NCBI GenBank assembly: GCA_003833135.1
Contig: QZLH01000133.1
Location: 18,485-82,484 of the forward strand
Direction: 5' to 3'
Source: Oehlia diaphana
Lineage: Eukaryota > Glomeromycota > Glomeromycetes > Glomerales > Glomeraceae
Length of the DNA: 64,000 bases
The notes beneath the pieces are model-generated. The model saw only the letters and a list, made by a program, of their open reading frames with translations, ran no database searches and was not told the DNA's origin. Numbering within the stretch: the stretch's first letter is position 1; every line of letters starts with the position of its first letter. Below, one piece after another: positions 48,321-60,459 of the stretch. The position numbers were made by a program, and so were the translations under genes.

Positions 48321-48850
48321 GTCGAACGAGTTTCACGAGAGATTAATCGAAACACGACAGGGGTTATGTTATTTTCTAGAAAGTAAGTTTGGAATTCGAA
48401 ATTGTGGCTGAAATTTATTAATTTTCTATTTTTAGAAGATTTAATCTTTAAAAAATTTCTTTCCTTGGGAAGACGTAAAAAAAAAACAATAATGCAATTA
48501 ATTTATGGTGCATATTAAAATTAACATACGATATTTGCATATTATTACTATTCTACGGTGCATACGAACAACTAACGTTCGATCAAGGTATATTGGTCGA
48601 ACCGAGTTTCACGAAAGATTAATCGAAACACGACAGGGGTTATATTATTTACTAGAAAGCAGGCTTGGAATTCGAATTGTGGCTAAAATTTATTAATATT
48701 CGAAAATAAAATCTCTATTTTTAGATTTAATCTTTAAAAAAATTTCTTTCCTTAAGAAAGACGTGAAAAAAAACCAATAATGCAATTAATTTATGGTGCA
48801 TATTAAAACTAACATACGATCAGTGTATATTACTATTCTACGAGGTATAT
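48321..48850. repeat. Tandem duplication, ~275-bp unit
   Basis: Copy 1 starts at 48321 and copy 2 at 48596. Both run GTCGAAC-GAGTTTCACGA, GATTAATCGAAACACGACAG, GGGGTTAT, a GGAATTCGAA-TTGTGGCT block, TTTAATCTTTAAAA, and AATGCAATTAATTTATGGTG, with small indels. Identity is high, so the duplication is recent. No coding capacity seen. Confidence 0.8.
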
Positions 48851-49569
48851 TATTTAATTCTAAATAGCAAAATTCGCTCACTTTAAATAATTGCAGTATG
48901 GTGCTAAACTTTTATTCAACTATCGAGAAATTTTATAAAACATTAAGCCTTCTAAATAAATCCAAATTGAGCTTTGCCGCTTCAACAAGAATTTTAAAAG
49001 AAATAGCGTAACATAATATTCTTATGAATTTCGGGGAGTAATTATTTCGTTGGGTAACTTTTTTATTACATTAAATAAACGATATAAGTAACATTTACAT
49101 TTTCTTTCAACTCCCTTAAAAGAACTTAATAATTTGATATATAGGAGGGGAGAAGTGAAGAAGGAACAGGTTTAGGAGCTTTACCTTATTACAATTACGG
49201 TTCCATTTTATGATTCTTATCCTCACTCTATAATGTCAGTGTTTACGCGATTTATTATTCACTACTAGTTTCATTTTTATACCTATGTGATAATAGTAAC
49301 GTTAAAAATGAATTTAATAAAGTTTTAACACAATTACGAAAAAAAAACCCTCTTACCTTAATGTTACTTTAATGATACTAATAGCCCAAGCTAATAATAT
49401 CACTTTCATTAAAATAATTTAATAAGAATTAATATTTAAATTATTTTAAATAAGCAAGAATAAGGTAATTTTGTCACTTTCCATTTGTAAAAAAAATTGT
49501 AAGCTTTAAACCGAATTGGAAAGGTTTAAAACATAATAAATAAGAGTTTCGAACTTTGGAAAAAACTTT
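48851..49569. other. Intergenic
   Basis: A+T-rich, with no recognisable gene. Confidence 0.5.
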
Positions 49570-51136
49570 ACAAGGACTCAGAGTGATGTAATTTGAGGCC
49601 TTGCACCACTAGATCTCTTCCTTTATCAGTTGTTTGCTTTGAATAATCATATTTGTCAAGGAACATTGACTTTGCTAAGTCATAATTCAAAAGGCCCGAG
49701 CTTCAACATTTCTTGAGTATGCTCTGTAGGTAAAAAATGAACGTCTATAGCAGAAGTTCCCGTACAGATTGGGATGATAAAATATTTTCCATTATACTCA
49801 TTTTTTATAAAATTACAACGCATGACACTACCAATCTCCCTTAACATTGCTTTAAAGAAATCGCGAGAAACTATCCATAATAGTTTTTGGTATTGTTGAA
49901 CATCATTAATATAAAGTTGATATTCGTCAAGAAGGATGATGATAGCCTCAGCTGAACACTGTTGCGTTTTAAAACGACGTTGAAGTACCTCACAAATCAC
50001 GTCAGAAAGTCGGAAGAGTTTTTTTATTGTTTGTTATTAATAAGTCATGTAGATAAGAATACTCAGACTGAGAGGACAGTACTTTGATTCCCAGCCCATC
50101 CGTGTCCTATTCCTATCCTCCAGGAATTAAAATAAATCTATGATCTTTGTGGTCAGGACTGTCACGACCCTGGTAGTTACAGCGAGCGACTTTCAACATC
50201 GATCAAGGTTTTCGCTAAAAAATGGAAAATGAATTTAAAATAAGATTACTAGTCAACATAACAACAGAATATATTACGTACGTGTTTGTTTCTCCTTTTT
50301 CTGGTTCCGCTTTCTTCATCTAAGTCCAAGTCCATTTCCCTAATCGAATAAAAAAAAAAATGAGATAACGCGGATTTCTTGTTCGAGAGGTAAACCATTG
50401 GGAGACACTTACCAGTGGTGGCGGGCTTTGGCGGTTACACGACAATGTGGACACGCCCCTCCGGAGCGATAAATTTTGGAAATACACGATCAACAGGCGC
50501 AGTTGATTTCAATCTTTCTCCGATATCTCCTAATTTTTGTTCAACGCTAGTTTCGTCTTTGTCATTAGCTATTTCCACAATAATTTTCAATTGTCGCCAT
50601 CTTCGGCAAGCTCTTCAACTTTCCAATCCTGTACGCTTCGTCAACGGCAAATTTAACAAACACTTTGCTATAGAATTTTTTCTCCAATATTTCCATTCTG
50701 CCTTTTATAACTTGTTTTCAGAACTAGTCTTACAATATTTCAATTTTTTTTTTAAAAAAAACAACGGACTTTATATTTTTGAAAATTGATAAAAAAATTT
50801 TTATGATTAATATCAAATTTGTCTGTACAAGTAAACTGCAAACGGGACTAGCGACTTCACCTCGCAAATTTTCTTTCTCCTTACATAGCCCTTCATAATC
50901 CGATCTGCTAGATGCTTATCACTGTTGGCAATCTTTGCTTGAACTCCACAAATTCATTCCTTTCTTTCCAAACTCTTCATCAAAATTTAAGTAAAAGATG
51001 TCATCTCCAGAAAATGCATCATAACCATAAGTATCATTTGCTTGAGATGCCCAAAGGTGAGTCTTTCTTTAGGGATCATTTCGGCATCAGAGATTCGGTT
51101 TTCTTGGAAAGTTAGAATGACACAATATAACGACAT
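49570..51136 (-). pseudogene. Crinkler-like pseudogene with NTPase-type domain
   Basis: Minus strand. An N-terminal start MSLYCVILTFQENRISDAE at 51136 with HLKQMI resembles the Crinkler ubiquitin-like module. Later pieces read IIVEIANDKDE, VDRVFPKFIAPEGRVHIVV (50430-50600) and DLDLDEESGTRKRR (about 50300), separated by plausible introns. At 49680-50000 comes the effector NTPase part: IIILLDEYQLYI (Walker-B-like), RDFFKAMLREIGS and ICTGTSAIDVHFLPTEHTQE. A frameshift near 49695 moves the reading to LAKSMFLDKYDYS and an early stop near 49580. Several further stops occur between 50,650 and 51,040. It represents a different CRN C-terminal class from the two nuclease-type copies. Confidence 0.6.
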
Positions 51137-51733
51137 TTCGACAATATGCCTGCAAAACGAAAATCGAGAGTCAAAAAACAAGGATCAAAAAAGTAATTTC
51201 AGTATAACACAAGTAAAAGAACTTATGGGTACAACGTTAGACCTAGCAGGTAGGGAATTTTGTTTGTACCCGGAATGGCGAAAGTACTCGCGATAGCGTT
51301 GACATTTTGATTTATCAATCGAAAATCAGCAGGTCACAATGTCACATGAGAGTGCCGATCAGTTGTCGGCGATCCGGACAAAATAATTTCAAATAGTTTT
51401 TTGTCAGTTCTTTGGGGAGTTTTAATATTGCTAATTTATTTCTGACTCCACGTATTCTATGCATAATTGACAACCATTTTATTCTATTCAGTATATTGAC
51501 GTTGGGGTAAATGAAAACGGATTAGAGTTAATGTTGTGATATTTTGTTAGTATAGATAGTTTAGATGAATGAAACACTGGTGTGGGTCTGTAGAAACATT
51601 TCATTTTGTAAAAAGAAATTACAGCATGTACCTATTTGCGTGTATTAATAAAACATTTTTTCTCGGCAAAGTGATCTGCATCCAAATTGGAACGGACACA
51701 ATGACTTTTTTATTTTGAATACCTGTATAAAAA

Positions 51734-53130
51734 TGTTATCAAAAATGGAATCCGAGATTGACTTACTTAGGCAAGAAAATGTTAGACTTGTGGCCAAGAA
51801 TTAAGAACTTGAGGCAGAGATGGCGAAGCTGAGGCAGATTATTAAGGAGAATGCCAGACGTGACGTTAGAGTAGAAGAACTAGAGCAAAAAAATAAAGAG
51901 CTTGAGGCTAGACTCGCGATATTAGAACAGAGTTCTTTGGTGAATCTACAGAACGGTAAGGAAACGATTGCAGAGGTGTTACCAGAGATAGCGGTGTCAG
52001 ATGTTGTTTATCTAATTATCTAATGCCGTAGTAGACCAGCGAAATAATATTGACATCAAGGCATCGGAGGAAAAGGAGATGGATGCTTTCTTGGTTGAAG
52101 TAAATAAGAAAGCATTAGTGATAAAATTAGAGAGAAGAGGCGGAAAAAGTAGATTCAGCAAGACGACTGTCGAAGACTCATCCTCAGTTATTTCAGAATA
52201 GACTCACTGTGAGGAGGACCTCTCCATGAACCTGTAACCCTACCAGAACAAACATCTGTTGGGACATCGCCAGTGAAATCATCTATGGCGGACAAACAAG
52301 GTTCCAGCTTCTGAATCATATGAGGACGCAGATACGGAGTGTCAAAAAATTCTTTATAATCAAAAAGTGGATCAAGATTTGAGACGGGAGCACCCTCTTG
52401 CACTAAAGGTGGTGATGGTAAGGTTTATAAGATTCCTGAACTCTCTTTAGAAGCAATTCTGACAGGATCTAGTAAAATTACGGCACAGATTATAGTTGAT
52501 CTATTTAGAGTAGTAGATGTAAGAGATGTAAAGAGATTTTATGCTGGTATTGTTACTATAAAGCATATGAAGATCGAGTCGGGGATGTTAAGTCTAAGAA
52601 TGGTGTTGATGACAAATCAGCAAGAACATTGGTGTACAGCCCTTCTTCCTGACATTACTGATGTAAACTTGCATAAAATAACTTTCAGAGCTAAAAAAAT
52701 CTATATATTATTTGATGGGATAGAATAAATAGAATCCAAATAATTAGCTCTAGCGCAAGTGCCATCTCGAATTTGTCTGACAATCAGATACAGGACATTA
52801 TAAATGATTTTTCCCAAAAGCTACTAATACGGATGATTAGGTTATGATGACTTCGTTCCAAATTGGAACAGACACGTGACTTCGAAAACCAATAAGACTG
52901 AGGTGCAAGTGAATCCCTTGGAAGTAACAGCAACAAGACATTGGGTTAATATCCTAATTTATATAGAGAATTTAGTAGTGAAAATTTGATTATTATGGAA
53001 CTACCAAAGAGAAATTATATCCATTATGCAATTTAGATCATAATGATGAGGAAAGCATAGAAGGTAGATATAAAGCCATATCTTATTTTATTAAATGTAA
53101 ACAGCATGAAATTGAGATAGTTGCATAGTC
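51734..53130 (+). pseudogene. Relic of a repetitive coiled-coil protein family
   Basis: Begins MLSKMESEIDLLRQENVRLV, then a stop, then a heptad-rich coiled coil (RVEELEQKNKELEARLAILE, about 51870-51930). Later fragments read VDAFLVEVNKK, IPELSLEAILTGS, LPDITDVNLHKITFRAKKIY, DNQIQDIINDF-like and, near 53000, LPKRNY with SHYRWPLHT. Stops and frameshifts separate them. I recognise this order from an abundant Rhizophagus family of unknown function that often lies among mobile DNA. The protein is not functional here. Confidence 0.55.
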
Positions 53131-53436
53131 TCATTACCGTTGGCCACTGCATACAGTATCCTCCAAAAATAGTCATCTTACTTTTACCTTTAAAGTATTA
53201 TTGTGGATATACTATTTTCTAAATCATTTTATTAATTACTAACCATAAACTTTTTGTAAAATTCTTTACTTCTATATTAAGAAAAAATATATTACAAACA
53301 TTCAAAAACAATGAATGAGTTGTCAAAAAAAAAAATAAATGGGATCTATATATACTAACAAAATATAAACAAAAACTTTAAAAAAAACAAATATATACAG
53401 TACAAATATCTCAAATCTCACAAAGTCCATTAAATA
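53131..53436. other. Intergenic spacer
   Basis: A+T-rich stretch between the relic at 51734-53130 and the 3' end of the WD40-TBC gene. Nothing recognised. Confidence 0.5.
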
Positions 53437-56400
53437 TTACACTTTTGAAGGAAATAATCGTCTTACAATGCCGGAACCTTCAGTTCTATATGATTAAATT
53501 AAATAAACATCATATGTAAATAATAATCACAAAATTAAATTTATTCTCTAACATACCTTTTCTTTATAATTTCTTTTTCTTGTTCCAATATCCAATCTCT
53601 TATATCATCTTGTTGATTTCTATGATAAGTTAAACTAGCATTATAATCTAATTTATATTCCTTACCATATTTTGATAAAGGTTTATATCTACCAATATCA
53701 AATTTTGGTGATATAGACAATGGCGTCTCTTTTTCTAATTTATGAGATATTTCAAGAACCTTAGAAATATTTACAATATTTGCTCGGGTAAAAAATTCCT
53801 AGATAAACAAAATACATTAAACATATAGTAAAATATTAATAATAAATTATTACAATTATCAACACAAAATAATATTATGACTTACCGAAACTTGTCTCTT
53901 ACTAGTCATACCTAATAAAACATCCCTCGCTATCAATATATAAGCGATTAGAAAAAAATACATAAATGATGGTTCTTCATTTGATAATAAATGATCCCAT
54001 AATTCCAACCAATCTTCTCTCGTTAGTATTCTTGCAAAACTGCATTTAATCATTGTCCACGCATAGTCCTAGCATCAAAGTAATCTAACTTTAATAACAA
54101 ATTAAAGTAACCAAACATATGCATGCAAAAATATTACCTGAATTTTTATATTATAAGATAATAAATGAGAATATAGCTCATTGTCCCAATATTCCAATAA
54201 TACACTTATAACGTTCATAATTTTGGTTGAAGGATTTGGAAATTCGTCCCAATAATGTTGATACCAATTAACTGCATACAACGATAGCAATGCAAACGGT
54301 AAATAATTTTCCCAAGTTAAATAATCTCGAAGTTTTAACATAACTTACATAGTATACTTAGAATTATTTCAAACGACAAAGTTTCGTTTGTATCAAATAA
54401 CAATTCTACGAATGGATATATCATATGGAATATCCATTCAATTGTTATTCGTCGATCATATCCTAATCTAATCAACGATGATAAAAACCTGCCACGAATT
54501 GAATCAAAACAAAATTCCGTAAATAAAATTGTTAGGAAATTCGTCTAAAAATACTTAACATGGATAAACTTGGAAAGACTCTTAACTGTTCCAATAAATC
54601 TATAATCTTTCGTTGTTTAGAATCACTCGACTTAAGATTTTTTGACAATAAAGCCTTAATAGCGGGATCTACACCTTTGCTAGTTATTTCTTTGAAAGCT
54701 TGTTGATTTTGAGGAATATCTAGTAATATACGCCATATGCGTGTTCTATTATTATTTTATTTTTTTTAAAAAAATTAATTTATATTATTTATATTAAATA
54801 AAAAAAAGAGGATAAAATACCGAGAGAGATATTTACCTATACTTGTTAGGGTATCTTCCTAATTGATGTAATTTTTCAATCAATCTCTCTCTTCTCTCTT
54901 CCCTTGAAGCGGAGGATAATCCCTAAAATAAAATTATTTATCCAATACTTCAAATATGTTTAGATGGGGAAACATTAACAAACCTGCAAATTTATAGATT
55001 CCATAGAGGATATCGAAGACCTCCTTGAAATAGTGGATATCTTTTCTAAAAAATAAAAAAAAAAATATTATTATTAATTGACATATACTGATAAGCCTCT
55101 CTAATTATATCCACTTTACCTTGAGGAGCTGGAATAGTAATTGGAATAGTCACTGGAGATACATTAGTTGGTTCGATTGGCTCTTTTCTCGCCTTTGGGT
55201 CCTTTTTTACTGTAGGTTCCTGATTCAGAAACAATTCGGAGATTTCTTCCTCTTCAGAAGTGGCTCCGAGAGAAGGAAGATTAGACGACGGTATTCGAAA
55301 TTCGGTGTATTTTAATGGATGTATACTTTTCGAAATAGAAAAATCATAATATAGGTGTTGAAGCTTAAATAAAAAAAAGATATGTTTGTATAAAAGTAAT
55401 CATATAAAGCAATAATATAGGTATTATTAAATCGATATATGTACATACAGTATCAGATATTAAAACTTCCAAATCCCAAATCTTTAAGATTGCTTTTTCT
55501 TCGATTGAATTTGTCACGATAAATTTCCCATCGGGAGAAATTTCAAAAAATTTAATCTGTTATAAAATATAATTCGTAAACATTTAGTAGATAGTTAATT
55601 ACAATCACAACTCAATAAACATAAGATTCTTACAGGATGTTGCACATTAAGATGATAAATTTGAGAATTACTCTGAAAAATGTCAATAATCAGAAGTCGC
55701 CCATCTGAAGAAGAAACCAAAAGATCCTATATAAAATATTATAAAATAAGTATATGTGACAAAATTTTGTGAACCAATGCAAAGTTACATTATACTTACT
55801 GCATCATCATGAATCGGTTCGAGTTTCGTAATTTCACCTTCAATTATAGATTTAAGACTTATATTTCGAATTAAATTTTTTGTATCAAAATCCCAAACAA
55901 GTATAGTTTTTCTATTTGAATGTAACATTATTAACTAAACATTCGCCAAAAATCATTAACCGATTCCAGCCTCTAACGATAAAACAGTGTAACTTACTTG
56001 CCAGCAACTAAGATTATTCTACCATCTTTCGACATAGTTGTTATTCTACATGCATGATCAAACGTATTACTAAAACTTAGTAACTGATCCGATATTCGTG
56101 TCGGGGTAAGTAACTTCCATAACAAATCAAAAGATCCGCTATCCCAAATACATATCGACTCATCAAAGAAACTTGAAATAATATATTCTCCTTGCGGAGA
56201 GAATGCAGCCTAAGCGATATGAGAATCATTGAATCATTATGAATTAAGCTCGTTTATTTTTTCTAGAATATACATACACGTCTTAAAGTGGCACCTTCTT
56301 TGTTATGGTCCAATACTTTTTGCTTAGACCAGTATGCCATATCCCACAATATCGCTTCCGACTTTGTACTGGTAATAACCCAATGTTGTTTCGGATGCAT

Positions 56401-57203
56401 TGATATCCAATTAACTGGATTTCGATGACTTCTGGTTTCAGCAATAAGTTGACGAGTTTCTATTTTAAAGTAATTATTGACATTAGAAACAATTTAAGAT
56501 ATGAAAACTAAAAAAAACATCTTGTTACTTACCAATATTATAACATCTTATTGAATTATCAGTAAATGCCACAACCAATTCACTTCGAACCAAAGGAGTA
56601 AATGCAATAGTAGAAACCGCTATACCTAATCGAGCAACCTGCCAAAACCTGTGATCTTTAGTTGTTTTAATTTTAATTCGAATAATTTATAAAATGAAAT
56701 CAAACTTGATTTAACTTACTTATTAGAACCAAAATCAAAAGACATGACACATCCACGTTGATCAGCTGCAGCCATTAATAATGTTCCATTAATCGCTTCT
56801 TCTAACATGCTTGGACCATCATGAAATCCTGATTGGAATCCATTTCCATTTTGATTTACCGGAGCAAAGCAAAAACATCCAAATGCAACAGGTCGATTAA
56901 TGGTTCCTTTATCTTGATTTTTTCGAGGTCGATGAGCATTTATAATGTTTAATAATAATCTTTATTTTACAATAAAAGATATAATTAATTATCTGATACA
57001 TAAAATTAACCATCAACAATCAATAATAAAACACCTTACCCGTATACATTTTCAACCTCCTCTTCGCCTTCTGGTTTTTCTTCAATTAATACTTCGATTT
57101 CATAATCATTATCCTTTTGAGTTTGTTTTTTCTTTTTCTCAGTCTTTTCCCAAATTTGACCTGACTTTACTCCAGCGATAAATATATCTGAAGTATTTGC
57201 CAT
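53437..57203 (-). CDS. WD40-TBC domain protein, TBC1D31/WDR67-like
   Basis: Seventeen exons: 57040-57203, 56720-56959, 56533-56648, 56278-56459, 55998-56209, 55800-55911, 55634-55726, 55449-55556, 55120-55363, 54984-55045, 54837-54922, 54560-54745, 54349-54488, 54138-54271, 53886-54068, 53557-53798, 53437-53485. They sum to 850 aa with every phase closed. Residues about 60-440 are WD40 repeats (DNSIRCYNI, SEAILWDMAY, ESICIWDSGS, KTILVWDFD, ILKIWDLEVL). A disordered acidic linker follows, then a TBC domain (about 512-754): REERRERLIEKLHQLGRYPN, RIWRILLD, NWYQHYWDEFPNP, ILTREDWLELWDHLLSN. The order and these motifs match animal TBC1D31, a centriolar-satellite protein. I do not see the IxxDxxR and YxQ catalytic fingers of RabGAPs, so it is probably a scaffold and not a GAP. 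Confidence 0.88.
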
Positions 57204-57316
57204 TTTTATTGTAATATCGTTAGACTCCGAATGAAAACGTTTTAGCTTTAACCAAACTGAAATAAAGAGAGTAGATCAATCGATCAAAAAAAAAAGTGGT
57301 ACAACAAATGTAGTTA

Positions 57317-57343
57317 GATCAACATGTGATTGACACGACGCGG
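57317..57343. promoter_or_regulatory. GATCAACATGTGATTGACA motif, copy 3 of 3
   Basis: Resembles 9187-9210 and 12427-12451, again after a poly-A run followed by GTG. It lies about 115-140 bp upstream of the start at 57203. This is either a promoter element of the WD40-TBC gene or a fragment of the repeat seen at 8-13 kb. Confidence 0.3.
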
Positions 57344-57809
57344 TTTTTTCTCAGATTCTGATGTTTTTCACGTGTATTTTTTTTTAATAACTAATCGAAA
57401 AATTGAAAAATGAAAACTGAATAGTATATGTTCCATGACTTCATTGTCTTCATTGTTTACATCAATGATTAAGTAATATAAATATTTTCTTCACTGCCAC
57501 CTCTACGTGGTGTTCAGGAGAAACTGTTTGTATGTTGTACATCTGGCCAAGAACATAATTTTCTGCGTAAAAATATATTTATATTAGCATCATGTTACAT
57601 ATCACATATCGCGCAAGTTGCAAATCATTATGGAAAGAAATAAAAAAAAATTCACAAGTATAAATTTTGTAAATGTGATTTATTAGAAGAAAGTATTTAA
57701 TGAAATCAAGTTCACAGAAATAAGCTAAAAAATAATACAAAAAAAAGTATAAATAGTGCAACCGCTTAGAATATTATATAAGATTTCAAATGAAATGAAC
57801 AATAGGACG

Positions 57810-58031
57810 ACCGTATTAACGGGGCCACAGTACCCCGGGTATGATACAGATTTCAGAGGTTTTGACCTTATACCCCAAAGTTTTTTATTATTAGTAGATA
57901 TGTATAAAACTTATATAATAATTGGGTATTTATCATGCGTAATACTTAGGTGTTTATTAAATTATTTTAAATAATAAAATCGGTAGAAAATGGGAGTTCT
58001 TTTTTGTAGACTGTGGCCCCCGTTATACGGT
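57810..58031. mobile_element. MITE with 22-bp TIRs (ACCGTATWAACGGGG ends)
   Basis: Left TIR ACCGTATTAACGGGGCCACAGT at 57810-57831. Right TIR at 58010-58031 is its reverse complement with only minor differences. The length is about 222 bp. The right flank supplies TA, as expected for Tc1/mariner- or pogo-type insertion; the left flank has changed to GA. The G+C-rich ends stand out from the A+T-rich surroundings. Non-coding. Confidence 0.72.
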
Positions 58032-58179
58032 AATTTTACTATATTGGGTTTTAAATGTGTTGATTTGAAAAATTGTATATATTATTCAAATTGTATATAT
58101 TATTACAATTATATATTGTATTGTCATATAAAATCTCCATAATACTTTAACTAAAAATTTTACAAAAAAAAAAAAAAAA

Positions 58180-60459
58180 ATGGCTGATAAAAATTTTCAA
58201 ATTCTTGCTGATGATATTTATGAAATATTGTCTTATTTAAAAAATATTGTAAAGAAAGAAGGAAATCCTCCTGTTGATATAGATAAACCTGATATTTCTA
58301 CTGTAGGATATCCTGTACTTATTGGTTCTCATGCTGCAAAATGGCATGTCCCTTCTTTTCGAGAACCAAATGATTGGGATTTAGTGGCAACTGCATCACA
58401 ATCAATCTTATTTATTCATAGTGTTATAACTATTACATATCTTTATAATATACAATTGATTCATTATCCAGGTGTTGGATTAAAGATTATTGGCAAATGT
58501 AATGATGCTATCAACTTTGAAATTGAACTTGTTTCTGATAAAGTAGATCTCAAGGAAATAAAGCCGAATAAGACTAAATATAAAAATCTAATTAAAGATA
58601 ATGTTGTCATAAATAAATTTAAAGAAACGGAGAAACAAGTTGCAAAATATATTATTAATAGTACTGAAAAAAATAAATTTTCAGATAATGTTAGCGCCCT
58701 TACTTGCGGATTGGCTAATTATTCTTTTAAAATTGATTCACCTAATGAATTTGAATTTGTTAAATTTGTTAACTATGATCAGAAGAGAGATCAAAAAAAA
58801 CATTCAAAGATGAGCGCACAAATGATTTTGGAATACTGTCATGATGTAAAAGATATAAAATTTATTCCATTATTAAGCTTTCCATGTATTGTTGCTCCAT
58901 TAAAAGTTCTTGAAGTTTTGAAAACATCTCACATTTATTGGCCGGCTAATTTTCATAAGAATATCGCAGATTTGCATTCACTAAGAATTATACTAGGTTA
59001 TAGCAATGTGCCATTAACTCAACCATTATGTAGCCCAAAACGTGATGAACAAATTGAACTCATACTGAATACTCGTATTAAGGAAACTGAAATATTGAGA
59101 GGTGTACCGGCTGCACATATTAACTTAAATAAGACCAATCAAGAATTCTTGGATCGTAATAATGATCTTTTTGTACAAAGATATGTTCATCATGATAAAT
59201 TACATGAATATGTTAAGTATGGTGATGTTCCAATTCACGAAACTTTAAAGAAAAATAAGGTATAGACTTTTTTTAAATAATGATTATATTATTTCAAAAA
59301 TTTTTTTTTTTTTATCAACACTTTATATTATTATTATATATAGTCTAAAGCATGGATTAAACAATCTCTTTTTAATCAAATTGATTATCAAACACAACTT
59401 AATTGTGTGAGAGAGGAAGCAATGGTTATTGCATTAGAGAGATACCTTATTCCAATGAGCTCTAAAAATCAAGATACCTCTTATCGTTCGGCACTTGTTA
59501 AAATTTGTACTTCATTAACTAAAGGATGGTTTCGCCAATTTGCAATTGATAATTATCCCCGGCTTTCAAACCTTGATAAAGATTTGATGTTGATCGCTCA
59601 CAATGTAATCAATGATCATCCCTTGCCACAAAAAAAACGAGAAGAACCATCAGCATTTCTTTGTAACTGGATACCTGATCTAGAGACTTTATCTATTTTT
59701 GAGCCAATTCATCTTCATACTGAAATAATCTCATCTTTTGATGATATTAATTATAAACCTGGTCGAAACAAGGATTTCATTGCCAACAGATCTGGAATTA
59801 AGATTACTTCGTTAAATAATTATGTATCAATTACAGCTATTATTACAACAATGTGTTTAATTGATTTTGAAGATTGTAATCCAAAAGCTAATTGGTCAGC
59901 ATCTGTTGTAATTTGTCCCAGCGAATGTTTAAAAAATTCAAGGTACATTATTAATAAATTTTGATATTTTTATTTCTTTATACTTTATGTTGATATATTT
60001 TTAATTATTTTAAGCAACGAGAATTACGAAGAGGGGAAATATTATGATCCATTACAAATCCATACTTTTGAAGATGGAGAAGAAGAAAATGAAATAGAGT
60101 TTACTTCCAAGCATATATTTACACTTGGAATTTTTGCGCAGTCTAATGGAAGTTGGGGTGTAGGTAATGATGTTTGGAATGGACAATCACCGATTGTTAG
60201 AGCTAAATCAGCTGATCATATCGCCAGTATACTGGGATTTCCTGAATTTACAGGTGATTTATTATTTAAATATGTGTTAGCTTATCTACAACCAGTACTA
60301 CAAAATAATGGAAGTACCCCACTTAAGCATAGTATTGATGGTTTGAAAGCTAACGGAATTATTCCAATCAATCCATTACAACATCTTTGGTATGATGCTT
60401 GGAATTATACTTTAAAAAACAGGAAAGGAACATGGGAATTGAATTTTCATGCAATTTGA
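58180..60459 (+). CDS. Nucleotidyltransferase-like protein, uncharacterised
   Basis: Three exons (58180-59259, 59344-59942, 60015-60459) give 707 aa with consistent phases. Near the N-terminus, VLIGSHAAKWHVPSF then EPNDWDLVA (GS at 49-50, D65 and D67) has the GS...DxD layout of the polymerase-beta nucleotidyltransferase superfamily; NFEIELVS (E114 or E116) could supply the third carboxylate. The following half (to about 370) is helical, with HHDKLHEYVKYG. The C-terminal half (about 370-707) has no motif I recognise. Similar GS-...NDWDL proteins occur in phages, large DNA viruses and Rhizophagus; substrate unknown. The ATG directly follows a poly-A run. It could instead be a catalytically idle fold. 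Confidence 0.75.

Larger units (their letters stand above)
57204..58179. other. Divergent promoter region
   Basis: Between the WD40-TBC gene (minus) and the nucleotidyltransferase-like gene (plus). It contains the third copy of the GATTGACA motif (57317-57343) and a MITE (57810-58031). A 17-A run ends directly at the ATG at 58180. Confidence 0.6.

Noticed and set aside
50415..50789. A 124-codon plus frame
   Set aside because: Antisense to the Crinkler NTPase-type relic, whose minus-strand peptide blocks are recognisable.
54102..54341. Start Met near 54341 with a 79-codon frame as a separate small gene
   Set aside because: The first 24 codons are an intron of the WD40-TBC gene that happens to be open. 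Splicing 54488-54349 to 54271 restores family similarity.
57756..57974. A 72-codon plus frame
   Set aside because: It overlaps the MITE at 57810-58031 and starts in its flank; composition is non-coding.
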